64,000 bases of DNA from Falsiroseomonas sp051433195 (GTDB lineage Bacteria; Pseudomonadota; Alphaproteobacteria; Acetobacterales; Acetobacteraceae), in the NCBI RefSeq assembly GCF_051433195.1, contig NZ_JBHMFT010000014.1:62001-126000 (forward strand), given 5' to 3'. A model generated the notes under the pieces. The model ran no database searches. It worked only from the letters and a program-made list of their open reading frames with translations, and was not told where the DNA came from. The number at the start of each line of letters is the position of its first letter. The stretch's first letter is position 1. A program made the position numbers and the translations under genes. Positions 18,145 through 26,826 of this stretch are shown here, one piece after another.

Positions 18145-19713
18145 ATGAAGAACGCGCTTCTCGCCCTGCTGCTGATGTGCGCCATGGCCTTGCCGGTGCA
18201 CGCACAGGACACGCTTGCCGCCCGTCTCGCCGGGATTGGCACCGGATTCAACCAGACGGCGGAAGCGGTGGACCGGCTCGGCGCCAGCGGCGACCCGGCC
18301 GCCCTCCCCTTGCTCCGCGCCTTGAGCGATGGGCGCCTTCTGCGCCGCGTCGATGGAACACTGCTGATCCGCGGTGAGGCCGGCGCGACCGAGGCGTTGT
18401 CAGGCGCGGCCACCGAGGCCACGGGCGCGGAAGCCGTGCGCTTGAACAACCGGGTGCGCGTGGCGTTGCGCGGGGCGCTTGGCCGCCTGCAACTGGTCTC
18501 GCCCGATCCCGCGGAACGCCAGGCGGCGGCGGAGGCGGTGTTCCGCAGCCGATCGGCCGAGAACGTGCCGCTGCTTGATGCGGCCCTGGCGCGGGAGACG
18601 GTGCCCGCCATTCGCACGCGGCTGGCCCTGGCCCTGGCGGCATCCCGCGTCATGGCGAATGATCATGCGGACAAACTGCTCGGGATCGCCGCCCTTGGCG
18701 CGACGGCCTCCCCGGAGGCACGCGCCGTACTGCTGGAGATGCGGGCCGCCAATCCGGCGTTGAGCGCGCAGATCGAGGATGCGGTGTCCGCGATCGATCA
18801 GCGCCTGGCGGTACGGCGTGCGGCGGAGACTCTGTTCCAGGGGCTGTCGCTCGGGTCCGTGCTTCTGCTGGCGGCACTGGGACTCGCAGTGACCTTCGGC
18901 GTCATGGGCGTGATCAACATGGCGCATGGCGAGTTCGTCATGCTCGGCGCCTACACCACCTTCGTGGTGCAGGAGGCGCTGCGCGGCATTCCGGTGCTTG
19001 CGCCGTGGTCGCTGCCGCTTGCGGTGCCGGCCGCCTTCCTGGTGACCGCCGCCTGTGGCGCGGCGATGGAACGTGGACTGATCCGCCACCTGTACGGCCG
19101 GCCGCTGGAGACGCTGCTGATGACCTTCGGCGTCGGCATGATGATCCAGCAATCGGTCCGGCTCACCTTCGGCGCGCAGAATCGCGAGATCATCAGCCCC
19201 GCCTGGATGCAGGGTACGCTGATGCTGCCGGGCGACATTGCCGTGACGCAGAATCGGCTGTGGATCCTGGTCTTTTCCATGGTGATCCTGGGCCTGACGG
19301 TGGCCGCCATCCGCTTTACGCGATTCGGGCTGGAGATGCGCGCGGTGACGCAGAAGCGCGCCATTGCCTCATCCATGGGCATCCGGACCGGCCGCGTGGA
19401 TGCGCTGACCTTCGCCTTCGGGTCGGGCATCGCCGGCATCGCCGGCGTGGCGCTGAGCCAGATCGACAATGTCAGCCCCAACCTCGGCACCGGCTACATC
19501 ATCGACAGCTTCCTGGTGGTGGTGTTCGGCGGCGTCGGGTCGCTGGCGGGCACGCTTGTGGGCGCCTTCGGGCTCGGCATCATCAACAAGATGCTGGAGC
19601 CCTGGGCCGGTGCGGTCCTGGCCAAGGTGTTCGTGCTGGTGGCCGCGATGCTGTTCATCCAGCGCAAGCCACGCGGCCTGTTCGCGCAGAAGGGAAGGGC
19701 CGCGGACGCATGA
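18145..19713 (+). CDS. urtB: Urea ABC transporter permease UrtB (long form)
   Basis: A 522-residue inner-membrane permease. A signal peptide (MKNALLALLLMCAMALPVHAQ) and about 200 residues of Ala/Leu/Arg-rich helical repeats, HEAT-like in appearance, precede the LivH-type membrane domain. That domain opens with SLGSVLLLAALGLAVTFGVMGVINMAHGEF (named by its ends) and holds the AVTQKRAIASSMGI and VFGGVGSLAGTLVGA motifs. The N-terminal extension is common in proteobacterial UrtB and is predicted periplasmic. Stop and urtC start overlap by 4 nt. Confidence 0.95.
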   Translation: MKNALLALLLMCAMALPVHAQDTLAARLAGIGTGFNQTAEAVDRLGASGDPAALPLLRALSDGRLLRRVDGTLLIRGEAGATEALSGAATEATGAEAVRLNNRVRVALRGALGRLQLVSPDPAERQAAAEAVFRSRSAENVPLLDAALARETVPAIRTRLALALAASRVMANDHADKLLGIAALGATASPEARAVLLEMRAANPALSAQIEDAVSAIDQRLAVRRAAETLFQGLSLGSVLLLAALGLAVTFGVMGVINMAHGEFVMLGAYTTFVVQEALRGIPVLAPWSLPLAVPAAFLVTAACGAAMERGLIRHLYGRPLETLLMTFGVGMMIQQSVRLTFGAQNREIISPAWMQGTLMLPGDIAVTQNRLWILVFSMVILGLTVAAIRFTRFGLEMRAVTQKRAIASSMGIRTGRVDALTFAFGSGIAGIAGVALSQIDNVSPNLGTGYIIDSFLVVVFGGVGSLAGTLVGAFGLGIINKMLEPWAGAVLAKVFVLVAAMLFIQRKPRGLFAQKGRAADA

Positions 19714-20804
19714 GCATCGCGGTGTCCCCACCTGCCCCGGATGCCAGGTTGCGGCTGGGCCTGCGCGCCGGCCTGCTGGTCTTCATCCTGGCGCTCGGCG
19801 TCATGCCGCTGCTGAACCTGCTGCCGGCGGCGCATCCGCTGCACGTCTCGGACTTCCTGGTCTCCATCACCGGCAAGTGGATCTGCTACGCCATCCTGGC
19901 GCTGTCGCTGGACCTGGCCTGGGGCTATGCGGGTATCCTCTCGCTTGGCCACGGCGCCTTCTTCGCGCTCGGTGGCTATGCCATGGGCATGCACCTGATG
20001 CGGCTGATTGGGCCGCGCGGGTCCTATGGCCATCCGGTGCTACCGGACTTCATGGTGTTCCTGGGCTACCAGGAACTGCCGTGGTACTGGCTGGGGTTCG
20101 ACAGCTTCCCCTTTGCCATGCTGATGGTTGTGCTGGTGCCTGGCGCGCTGGCCCTGGTCGTCGGCTTCCTGTCCTTCCGCAGCCGCATCACAGGTGTCTA
20201 TTTCTCCATCCTGACCCAGGCGATGACCTTCGCGCTGATGCTGGCCTTCTTCCGCAACGACATGGGCTTCGGCGGCAACAACGGCTTCACCGACTTCAAG
20301 GAGTTGCTTGGCCAGCCGCTGAACACCTCCGTCATGCGCTCGGGCCTGTTTTATGCCTCGCTCCTGGCGTTGGTGCTGGCCTTCATGATCTGCGTGCGGT
20401 TGACCCGCAGCAAATACGGCCGGGTGCTGACGGCGATCCGCGACGCGGAAAGCCGGGTGCGGTTCCTCGGCTACAACACCACCCATCACAAGCTGTTCGC
20501 CTTCGTGCTGTCGGCCATGCTCGCCGGTGTGGCCGGTGCGCTGTATGTGCCGCAGGTCGGCATCATCAATCCCGGGGAGTTCAGCCCGGCCAACTCGATC
20601 GAGGCGGTGATCTGGGTTGCCGTCGGCGGCCGCGGCACGCTGGTCGGCGCAGTGCTCGGCGCCTTCTCGGTCAATGCCCTGAAGACCTGGCTCACATCCG
20701 CGGCGCCGGACCTCTGGCTGTTCGTACTGGGCGGGCTGTTCGTGGCGGTCACGCTGTTCCTGCCGAAGGGATTGATCGGGCTGATGAAGGGGCGCGGGCC
20801 GTGA
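19710..20804 (+). CDS. urtC: Urea ABC transporter permease UrtC
   Basis: A 364-residue LivM-type permease. It has WGYAGILSLGHGAFFALGGYAMGMH near residue 72 (named by its ends), the loop NDMGFGGNNGFTDFKE characteristic of UrtC and AIRDAESRVRFLGYNTTHHK near residue 245. The start at 19710 overlaps the urtB stop. The urtD GTG overlaps its own stop. The frame is open upstream, but only this start matches the family. Confidence 0.95.
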   Translation: MSIAVSPPAPDARLRLGLRAGLLVFILALGVMPLLNLLPAAHPLHVSDFLVSITGKWICYAILALSLDLAWGYAGILSLGHGAFFALGGYAMGMHLMRLIGPRGSYGHPVLPDFMVFLGYQELPWYWLGFDSFPFAMLMVVLVPGALALVVGFLSFRSRITGVYFSILTQAMTFALMLAFFRNDMGFGGNNGFTDFKELLGQPLNTSVMRSGLFYASLLALVLAFMICVRLTRSKYGRVLTAIRDAESRVRFLGYNTTHHKLFAFVLSAMLAGVAGALYVPQVGIINPGEFSPANSIEAVIWVAVGGRGTLVGAVLGAFSVNALKTWLTSAAPDLWLFVLGGLFVAVTLFLPKGLIGLMKGRGP

Positions 20805-21541
20805 GCCAGGGTCGCCGGCTGTACCTCGATGGCGTCTCCGTCGTCTTCGACGGATTCCGTGCGCTTAACAACCTCTCCCTCATCGTGGAGCCGGGGGAGC
20901 TCCGCTCCGTGATCGGGCCAAACGGCGCCGGCAAGACGACAATGATGGATGTCATCACCGGCAAGACCCGCCCCACCGCCGGCACCGTCAATTTCGGCGA
21001 GATCGACCTGACACGGATGGACGAGGCCGGCATCGCCAATCTCGGCATCGGCCGCAAGTTCCAGAAGCCGACGATGTTCGATGCCTTGACCGTGTTCGAG
21101 AACATGGAGCTGGCGCTGAAGGCCCCGCGCGGGCCGATCGCCTGCCTGCGATGGATCCTGACCGGCGAGGCGCGGACCAGCGTCGAGACCACGCTGGAGG
21201 AGATCGGCCTTCTCGAACGGGCGCACGACCTGGCCGGCATCCTCAGCCACGGGCAGCGGCAGTGGCTGGAGATCGGCATGCTGCTGATGCAGGACCCGGA
21301 ACTGCTGCTGGTGGACGAACCCGTCGCCGGCATGACGGATTCGGAGACCGAGCAGACCGCCGCGCTACTGGTGCGTATCGCCGGCAAGCGCAGCGTCGTG
21401 GTCGTCGAGCATGACCTGGAATTCGTCCGCGCGCTCGGCCGGCGGGTGACGGTGCTGTGCGATGGCAGCGTGCTGTCGGAGGGCTCCATCGACCACGTGC
21501 AGAACGACCCCAGGGTCATCGAAGTCTATCTGGGGCGCTGA
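20801..21541 (+). CDS. urtD: Urea ABC transporter ATP-binding protein UrtD
   Basis: A 246-residue LivG-type ATPase with Walker A GPNGAGKTT, a UrtD-type signature LSHGQRQWLEIGMLL in place of LSGGQ, Walker B ELLLVDEP and the switch histidine in VVVEHDLEFV. It starts with GTG inside the urtC stop (GTGA). The alternative signature loop is normal for UrtD. Confidence 0.95.
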   Translation: MSQGRRLYLDGVSVVFDGFRALNNLSLIVEPGELRSVIGPNGAGKTTMMDVITGKTRPTAGTVNFGEIDLTRMDEAGIANLGIGRKFQKPTMFDALTVFENMELALKAPRGPIACLRWILTGEARTSVETTLEEIGLLERAHDLAGILSHGQRQWLEIGMLLMQDPELLLVDEPVAGMTDSETEQTAALLVRIAGKRSVVVVEHDLEFVRALGRRVTVLCDGSVLSEGSIDHVQNDPRVIEVYLGR

Positions 21542-21542
21542 A

Positions 21543-22235
21543 ATGCTGAACGTCGCCGCCATCGACCTGTCCTACGGCGCAAGCCTGTGCCTGCGCGGAG
21601 TCTCGCTGGTGGCCGAACCTGGCAAGGTCACTGCTGTGCTGGGTCGGAACGGCGTCGGCAAATCCTCGCTTCTGCGCGCCATCATGGGGCTGGAGAAGGT
21701 CCGCGCCGGCAGCATCACCTGGGAAGGGCGCGACGTGACGCGGCTGGGGCCGGCGGAGCGTGCGCGCGCCGGAATCGGCTATGTGCCGCAGGGGCGGGAG
21801 ATCTTTCCCTTCCTGACGGTGCAGGAGAACCTGGAGACCGCTCTGGCGGCCGCGCCACGCGGCTCCGGTGTCGATTCGGAAATCTTCGACCTTTTCCCCG
21901 TGCTGCGGCAGTTCCTGCGCCGGCGCGGCGGCGACCTGTCCGGTGGGCAGCAGCAGCAGCTGGCGATCGGCCGCGCGCTGTGTGCCCGGCCACGCCTGCT
22001 GATCCTGGACGAACCGACGGAAGGGATCCAGCCTTCCGTCATCAAGGACATCGCCCGCGTCATTCGCCACCTCTCGCGCGATCGCGGCATCGGGGTGATC
22101 CTGGTGGAACAGTACTACGATTTCGCCCGCGAGCTGGCTGACAGCATCGCGGTCATGGTGCGCGGCGAAGTGGCGTTGGGTGGGCCGGCCGGGACGCTGG
22201 ACGAGGCCGCCGTGCGGAAGCTGCTGACGGTGTAG
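21543..22235 (+). CDS. urtE: Urea ABC transporter ATP-binding protein UrtE
   Basis: A 230-residue LivF-type ATPase: Walker A GRNGVGKSS, IGYVPQGREIFPFLTVQENL, signature DLSGGQQQQLAIGRAL, Walker B LLILDEPTEGIQPS and the UrtE-typical VEQYYDFA switch region. It starts one base after the urtD stop. Its own stop abuts the convergent TRAP permease gene with no spacer, so no dedicated terminator fits between them. Confidence 0.95.
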   Translation: MLNVAAIDLSYGASLCLRGVSLVAEPGKVTAVLGRNGVGKSSLLRAIMGLEKVRAGSITWEGRDVTRLGPAERARAGIGYVPQGREIFPFLTVQENLETALAAAPRGSGVDSEIFDLFPVLRQFLRRRGGDLSGGQQQQLAIGRALCARPRLLILDEPTEGIQPSVIKDIARVIRHLSRDRGIGVILVEQYYDFARELADSIAVMVRGEVALGGPAGTLDEAAVRKLLTV

Positions 22236-23552
22236 CTACCAGAGCCCCGGCAGCCACAAGCACAGCGCCGGAAAGAACAGCAGCAGCACGATGCGCAGCA
22301 GGTCGGAGGCGCAGAATCCCATCACGCCGCGATAGGTCTGGCCCATCGGGATGTCCTTCGCCATGGCGTTGATGACGAACAGGTTCAGTCCGAAGGGCGG
22401 CGAGATCATGCCGACCTCCACGCTCATCAGCACCAGGATACCGAACCAGACCAGCACCTGCGTGCGATCGAGCCCGAAATCCAGGCTCAGCATCAGCGGC
22501 ACGAAGATGGGCAGCGTCAGCAGCACCATCGCCATGCTTTCCATGAAGCAGCCGAGCACGAGATAGACTACGAGGATGGCGAACAGGATGGCCAGCGGCG
22601 GCACCGGCAGGGCGGCGACCATGCTGGAAAGTTCCGACGGCAGGTGCGACAGAGCCAGGGCCGCGCTGAACAGCTCTGCGCCCAGCAGCACGATGAAGAT
22701 CAGCCCGGTGGTCTCGGCCGTGGACAGCAGGCTCTCGCGCAGACCCTGCCACCGCATGCCGCCGAGTCCGAAAGCCAGCAGGCCGGTGGCCGCCGCGCCG
22801 ATGGCCGCGCCTTCGGTCGCACTGAACCAGCCATCGTAAATCCCCGTGACGACGACGAGGAACACCGTCATCACCGGCCAGACCTCCGCCGTCGCACGCA
22901 GGCGCGCGCGGTAGGGCATGCGCTCGGCGGGCGGCGCGGCGCCAGGGGCCACCCGGGTGTAGATGTTCACCACCAGCATGTAGCCGATCGTGGCGAGCAG
23001 GCCCGGGATGACGGCGGCGATGAACAGGCTGCCGATGCTCTGTTCCGTGTAGATCGCGTAGATCACCAGGATGACGCTGGGCGGGATCAGGATGCCGAGC
23101 GTGCCGCCGGCGGCCAGGGTGCCGGTGGCAAGCGCCGGCGAATATCCATGCCTGCGCATCTCCGGCAGCGCCACCTGGGACATGGTGGCGGCGGTGGCGA
23201 GGGACGATCCACAGATGGCGCCGAAGGCCGCGCAGCCGCCGATACTGGCCACCGCAAGGCCACCGCGCCAATGCCCCATCCAGGCGCGGGCGCAGGCGAA
23301 GAGGGCCCGATTCATGCCGCCCTTGGTGGCAAAGTCGCCCATCAGCAGGAACAGCGGGATGACCGACAGGGTGTAGGAGGAAAAGCGGCTGAACGTCAGC
23401 GTGTTGAGCGTGGCGAACAGACGGTCCCAGCCCGACAGCTCAGCGTAGCCCAGTCCACCGACGAGGAGCATGGCGATCCCGACCGGCATGCGCAGCGCGA
23501 TCAGCACCAGAGCGCCGCCGAACATCAGCAGTCCGACGCCGAAATCCGTCAT
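22236..23552 (-). CDS. TRAP transporter large permease (DctM family)
   Basis: A 438-residue membrane protein of the TRAP DctM family with 12 or more hydrophobic segments. Motifs include PLFLLMGDFATKGGM, GAICGSSLATAATMSQVALPEMRRHGY (named by its ends), GTLGILIPPSVILVIYAI and the C-terminal VGMISPPFGLNLFVI. The start at 23552 overlaps the small-permease stop by 4 nt (ATGA). It uses ion gradients to import solutes delivered by the partner binding protein. Confidence 0.95.
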   Translation of the reverse strand: MTDFGVGLLMFGGALVLIALRMPVGIAMLLVGGLGYAELSGWDRLFATLNTLTFSRFSSYTLSVIPLFLLMGDFATKGGMNRALFACARAWMGHWRGGLAVASIGGCAAFGAICGSSLATAATMSQVALPEMRRHGYSPALATGTLAAGGTLGILIPPSVILVIYAIYTEQSIGSLFIAAVIPGLLATIGYMLVVNIYTRVAPGAAPPAERMPYRARLRATAEVWPVMTVFLVVVTGIYDGWFSATEGAAIGAAATGLLAFGLGGMRWQGLRESLLSTAETTGLIFIVLLGAELFSAALALSHLPSELSSMVAALPVPPLAILFAILVVYLVLGCFMESMAMVLLTLPIFVPLMLSLDFGLDRTQVLVWFGILVLMSVEVGMISPPFGLNLFVINAMAKDIPMGQTYRGVMGFCASDLLRIVLLLFFPALCLWLPGLW

Positions 23553-24043
23553 GCCGGCCGACGCTGGCGGGCGAAGCCTTCGACCGCGACGAAGAGAGTG
23601 CAGAGGCTCCACGCCATCATGCCCGCACCAGCCGCCGCGTAGCCCCACCAGTACGGCAATTGCAGGAACATCGTATCCCTCTCGCGTTCCCACATGCCGA
23701 TGCCGCCGACGATGAGTCGCCAGGCCAGCACCGCGACGACCACGGCGACCACCACCCGCATCACGGCATCCAGCGCGCCCGTCGCCCGCGGCGGCAGCTT
23801 CTGGGTGAAGAAATCCACCAGCACATGCACGCCCTTCATCTCGCACAGCGGCATGCACAGCACGACGGCGACGCCCAGCAGCATCTCCACCACCTCACTG
23901 TCACCCAGGATCGGCGTGCCGAAGGCGCCGCGGATGACGGAGGCGGTGGTGACGGCGACCGCGGCGAGCAGCAGGAAGCCGCTCACCAGCGCGCAGGCCA
24001 CGGCAAGGCGCGTCAGGCCGACGCGCAGGGCCGGCAGGTTCAT
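23549..24043 (-). CDS. TRAP transporter small permease (DctQ family)
   Basis: A 164-residue protein with four hydrophobic segments. It shows the DctQ pattern AFGTPILGDSEVVEMLLGVAV near residue 35 (named by its ends) and the CEMKGVHVLVDFFTQKLP loop. It lies between the binding protein and large permease genes, overlapping each by 4 nt. It forms the membrane complex with the DctM-type protein. Confidence 0.92.
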   Translation of the reverse strand: MNLPALRVGLTRLAVACALVSGFLLLAAVAVTTASVIRGAFGTPILGDSEVVEMLLGVAVVLCMPLCEMKGVHVLVDFFTQKLPPRATGALDAVMRVVVAVVVAVLAWRLIVGGIGMWERERDTMFLQLPYWWGYAAAGAGMMAWSLCTLFVAVEGFARQRRPA

Positions 24044-25077
24044 GCGCGGCCGTGCTTGGCCGTGATCGCCTGCAGGTCCTCGAACATCGCACGGCCATTG
24101 CGGCCGCGGCGAGTCATCTCCGCCACCCAGGCCTCATAGGCCGGTGCCACGGCGGTGCGCCAGCGCGCCTTCTCCTCCGGCCCGATCGCGATGATCTCGT
24201 TGCCCGCGCCGCGCGCCGCATCCACGGCCGCGGCGGTCTGCGAGTCCCAGATGGCGCCGCGATTCACCGCGAGCGCGGGGCCGGAATTGGCATCGATCAC
24301 GGCCTTCAGGTCCGGCGGCAGGCGGTTGTAGCTGCGCCCGTTCATCAAAGTGAGGATCATGCCCTGGAACAGGCCGACGCCCGGCGGCTCGCTGTGGAAC
24401 TTGGCCACCTCGTACAGGCGGAAGGGCTGGGTGATCGCCCAGTTGATCAGGAACCCGTCCACCTGGCTGCGTGCCGTCGCCTCGTACACGCCGCCGAGCG
24501 GGATGCCGACGGGTGTGGCGCCAAGCGCGGTCACCGCCTCCCCGATGAATCGTCCGGCGACGCGCAGCTTCATGCCGCGGAAATCTTCCAGCGTGCGGAT
24601 CGGCTTGCGGGAGGTGTGGATCAGCGCGCGGTCGGTCGAGTGGATGGAGATGATCTTGATGCCGCGGTATTCCGTCTCCGCCAGGTGCTTGCCGGCGAAT
24701 TCCATGGCCGCCGCGCTTTCCGTCACGCTCAGCCCGGTGTTGAGGAACGGAAGCTCCAGGCCCTCCGTCCCCATGAACCGGCCAGGCGTGAAGCCCGGCA
24801 CCGTCCAGATGATGTCGACGACGCCGTCCTCGAGCTGCTGCACCAGGTCGCGCGGCTGCCCGCCGAGCTGCATGGCGGGAAACACGTCGATCTTGATGCG
24901 CCCGCCGGATTCAGCCGCCACCTTCGCCGCCCAGGGGTCGAGATGCATGGTGTGGTCCAGCGCGGTCGGCGAGGAGAAGCTGTGCAGGCGGAAGGTGAAT
25001 TGCGGCGCCCCCTGGGCGCGCAGCGTTGCCGGCGCGGCGAGGGCGAGGCTGGTGCCCAACAAGGTCCGTCGCAGCAT
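24040..25077 (-). CDS. TRAP transporter substrate-binding protein (DctP family)
   Basis: A 345-residue periplasmic binding protein. The signal peptide is MLRRTLLGTSLALAAPATLRAQ. The mature protein has the DctP pattern: QLGGQPRDLVQQLEDGVVDI near residue 85, the signature LRVAGRFIGEAVTALGATPVGIPLGGVYEA (named by its ends), with the carboxylate-binding Arg in the first motif, and QVDGFLINWAITQPFRLYE. The ligand is probably a carboxylate, as for most of the family. It is divergent from the flavoprotein gene at 25327. Confidence 0.92.
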   Translation of the reverse strand: MLRRTLLGTSLALAAPATLRAQGAPQFTFRLHSFSSPTALDHTMHLDPWAAKVAAESGGRIKIDVFPAMQLGGQPRDLVQQLEDGVVDIIWTVPGFTPGRFMGTEGLELPFLNTGLSVTESAAAMEFAGKHLAETEYRGIKIISIHSTDRALIHTSRKPIRTLEDFRGMKLRVAGRFIGEAVTALGATPVGIPLGGVYEATARSQVDGFLINWAITQPFRLYEVAKFHSEPPGVGLFQGMILTLMNGRSYNRLPPDLKAVIDANSGPALAVNRGAIWDSQTAAAVDAARGAGNEIIAIGPEEKARWRTAVAPAYEAWVAEMTRRGRNGRAMFEDLQAITAKHGRA

Positions 25078-25105
25078 GGTCGTCGTCTCCGTTCGTCTTG
25101 GCTGT

Positions 25106-25119
25106 TCCATCGGGATGGA
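25106..25119. promoter_or_regulatory. Palindrome between the TRAP operon and the flavoprotein gene
   Basis: TCCATCGGGATGGA is a perfect 6-bp inverted repeat with a 2-bp centre, 29 nt upstream of the DctP-type start in a 249-bp divergent gap. It could be an operator for the TRAP operon. No regulator gene is adjacent. The rest of the gap shows nothing recognisable. Confidence 0.3.
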
Positions 25120-25326
25120 GCGTGGCCGCAACCGGACCGCGCTGGCAAGGCCGATTGCCTCGCGTCCGGACCGCGTGGATCCGCCGCTGCGTCCGGAGGA
25201 TGCATCGCCTGCCGGTATACGCGGCACCTGCCGAAGCCGCGTGATGGGACGCCAGGATTCCGGACTGGTGGCCGGCAGGATTGCGCCCATCTTGGTCGGC
25301 TAGAGTGGAAACCCGGAGACCGAGTC

Positions 25327-26760
25327 TTGCCTGCACCCAGCACCCTCGCCGCGCTCGAGGCCGATGCGCGGCGCGACCTCGACCTGATCGCGCATCCCCG
25401 CATGGAATGGCTGCAACCCAAGACCAGCGGCGGTGCGCCGGTGCTGGATGTGCTGATCGTCGGCGGCGGGCAGTGCGGCGTGGTGGCAGGCTTCGCGCTG
25501 ATGCGCGACAAGGTGCGCAACATCCTGGTGATCGACCGCGAGCCTTACGGGCGCGAGGGGCCGTGGCAGACCTACGCCCGCATGCACAACCTGCGGTCCT
25601 GGAAGGACCAGAGCGGTCCGGATCTTGGCGTGCCCTCACTCACCTACCAGGCCTGGCACGAGGCGCAGTTCGGCACCGCATCCTGGGACACGCTGCGCTA
25701 CATCCCGAAGGAGCTCTGGGCCGACTACCTCCTGTGGCTGCGCCGCGTCGTCGGCGTGCCGGTGCGCAATGGCGTCGCCGCCGGGCGCATCGACCCGGCG
25801 CGGACGGATGACGGGCTGCCCTGCCTCCGGGTCGAGACCAGCGCCGGCCCAATGCTGGCGCGCAAGGTCGTGCTGGCCACGGGGCAGGAAGGCGCGGGCT
25901 TCTGGTGGATGCCGGATTTCGTCACCGCCCTGCCCCGCCACCTGCGCGCCCATAGCGCGGACCCGATCGATTTTGCCCGGCTGCGCGGCAAGGCCGTCGC
26001 AGTGCTGGGTGCCGGCGCATCGGCCTTCGACAATGCGGCGATGGCGCTGGAAGCGGGCGCGGCCGAGGTGCACCTGTTCTGCCGCAGGGCGGAGCCGATG
26101 GTGGTGCAGCCCTATCGCTGGCTGACCTTCGCCGGCTTCCTGCGGCACATCCACGAAATGCCGGATGCATGGCGCTGGCGCTTCATGGCGCATGTGCTGG
26201 GCCTGCGCGAGGGCTTCCCCCCGGACACCTATGCACGCGTGTTGCGGTTTCCGCAGTTCAGCATGCATGTCGGCCGGCCCTGGACCGGTGCGCGGGTCGG
26301 CGAGGATGGTCGCGCCGTTCTCTCGACCGCACGCGGCGAGGTCACGGCCGACTTCCTGATCTGCGGGACCGGCGTGCGCATGGACGCCACGCGCGTGCCG
26401 GAACTGGCGGGCTGCGCGCACAACATCGCCAGTTGGGCGGATCGCTATACGCCGCCGGATGCCGAGGCGGATGCACGGCTTGGTGCCTTCCCGTATCTCG
26501 GTGCCGACTACGCCTTCGAGGAGCGCGTGGCCGGCGAGACGCCCTGGATCCGCGACATCCACCTGTTCGGGATCGGCACGACGATGTCGTTCGGCCCAGC
26601 CGGCGCTTCCATCAATGCGATGGGGATCGCGGTGCCGCGACTCGCGGCCGGGGTCACACGTGGCCTTTTCGCGGCCGAGCTGCCTCGCTACTTCGAATCG
26701 CTTCGTGCCTATGATGTTGCGCAAGTAGAGTTGGATACCAGCCGGCTCGCCGCCGAATAG
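25327..26760 (+). CDS. FAD/NAD(P)-binding monooxygenase-like protein
   Basis: A 477-residue flavoprotein. The first Rossmann motif is VLIVGGGQCGVVAGF at 42-56, followed by WQTYARMHNLRSWKDQSGPD. A second dinucleotide motif, AVLGAGASAFDNAAMAL, is near residue 220, then LICGTGVRMDATRVP near residue 345. The double Rossmann layout with NADPH motif resembles flavin-dependent N- or Baeyer-Villiger-type monooxygenases (SidA/FMO-like). A TTG at 25327 was chosen with GGAG upstream, because the segment from EADARRDLDL to EWLQPKT is conserved before the FAD motif in relatives; the first ATG is at 25402. Substrate unknown. Confidence 0.82.
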   Translation: MPAPSTLAALEADARRDLDLIAHPRMEWLQPKTSGGAPVLDVLIVGGGQCGVVAGFALMRDKVRNILVIDREPYGREGPWQTYARMHNLRSWKDQSGPDLGVPSLTYQAWHEAQFGTASWDTLRYIPKELWADYLLWLRRVVGVPVRNGVAAGRIDPARTDDGLPCLRVETSAGPMLARKVVLATGQEGAGFWWMPDFVTALPRHLRAHSADPIDFARLRGKAVAVLGAGASAFDNAAMALEAGAAEVHLFCRRAEPMVVQPYRWLTFAGFLRHIHEMPDAWRWRFMAHVLGLREGFPPDTYARVLRFPQFSMHVGRPWTGARVGEDGRAVLSTARGEVTADFLICGTGVRMDATRVPELAGCAHNIASWADRYTPPDAEADARLGAFPYLGADYAFEERVAGETPWIRDIHLFGIGTTMSFGPAGASINAMGIAVPRLAAGVTRGLFAAELPRYFESLRAYDVAQVELDTSRLAAE

Positions 26761-26826
26761 GCGGGCATCTTCCCGCATGCCGCACCACCATGCCAAGCTT
26801 CGCCCACCACGGGAGGGATCTTGGAC

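Noticed and set aside
19469..20800. Plus-strand open frame upstream of and joined to urtD
   Set aside because: This stretch is urtB and urtC read in another frame. Only the part from the GTG at 20801 matches UrtD.
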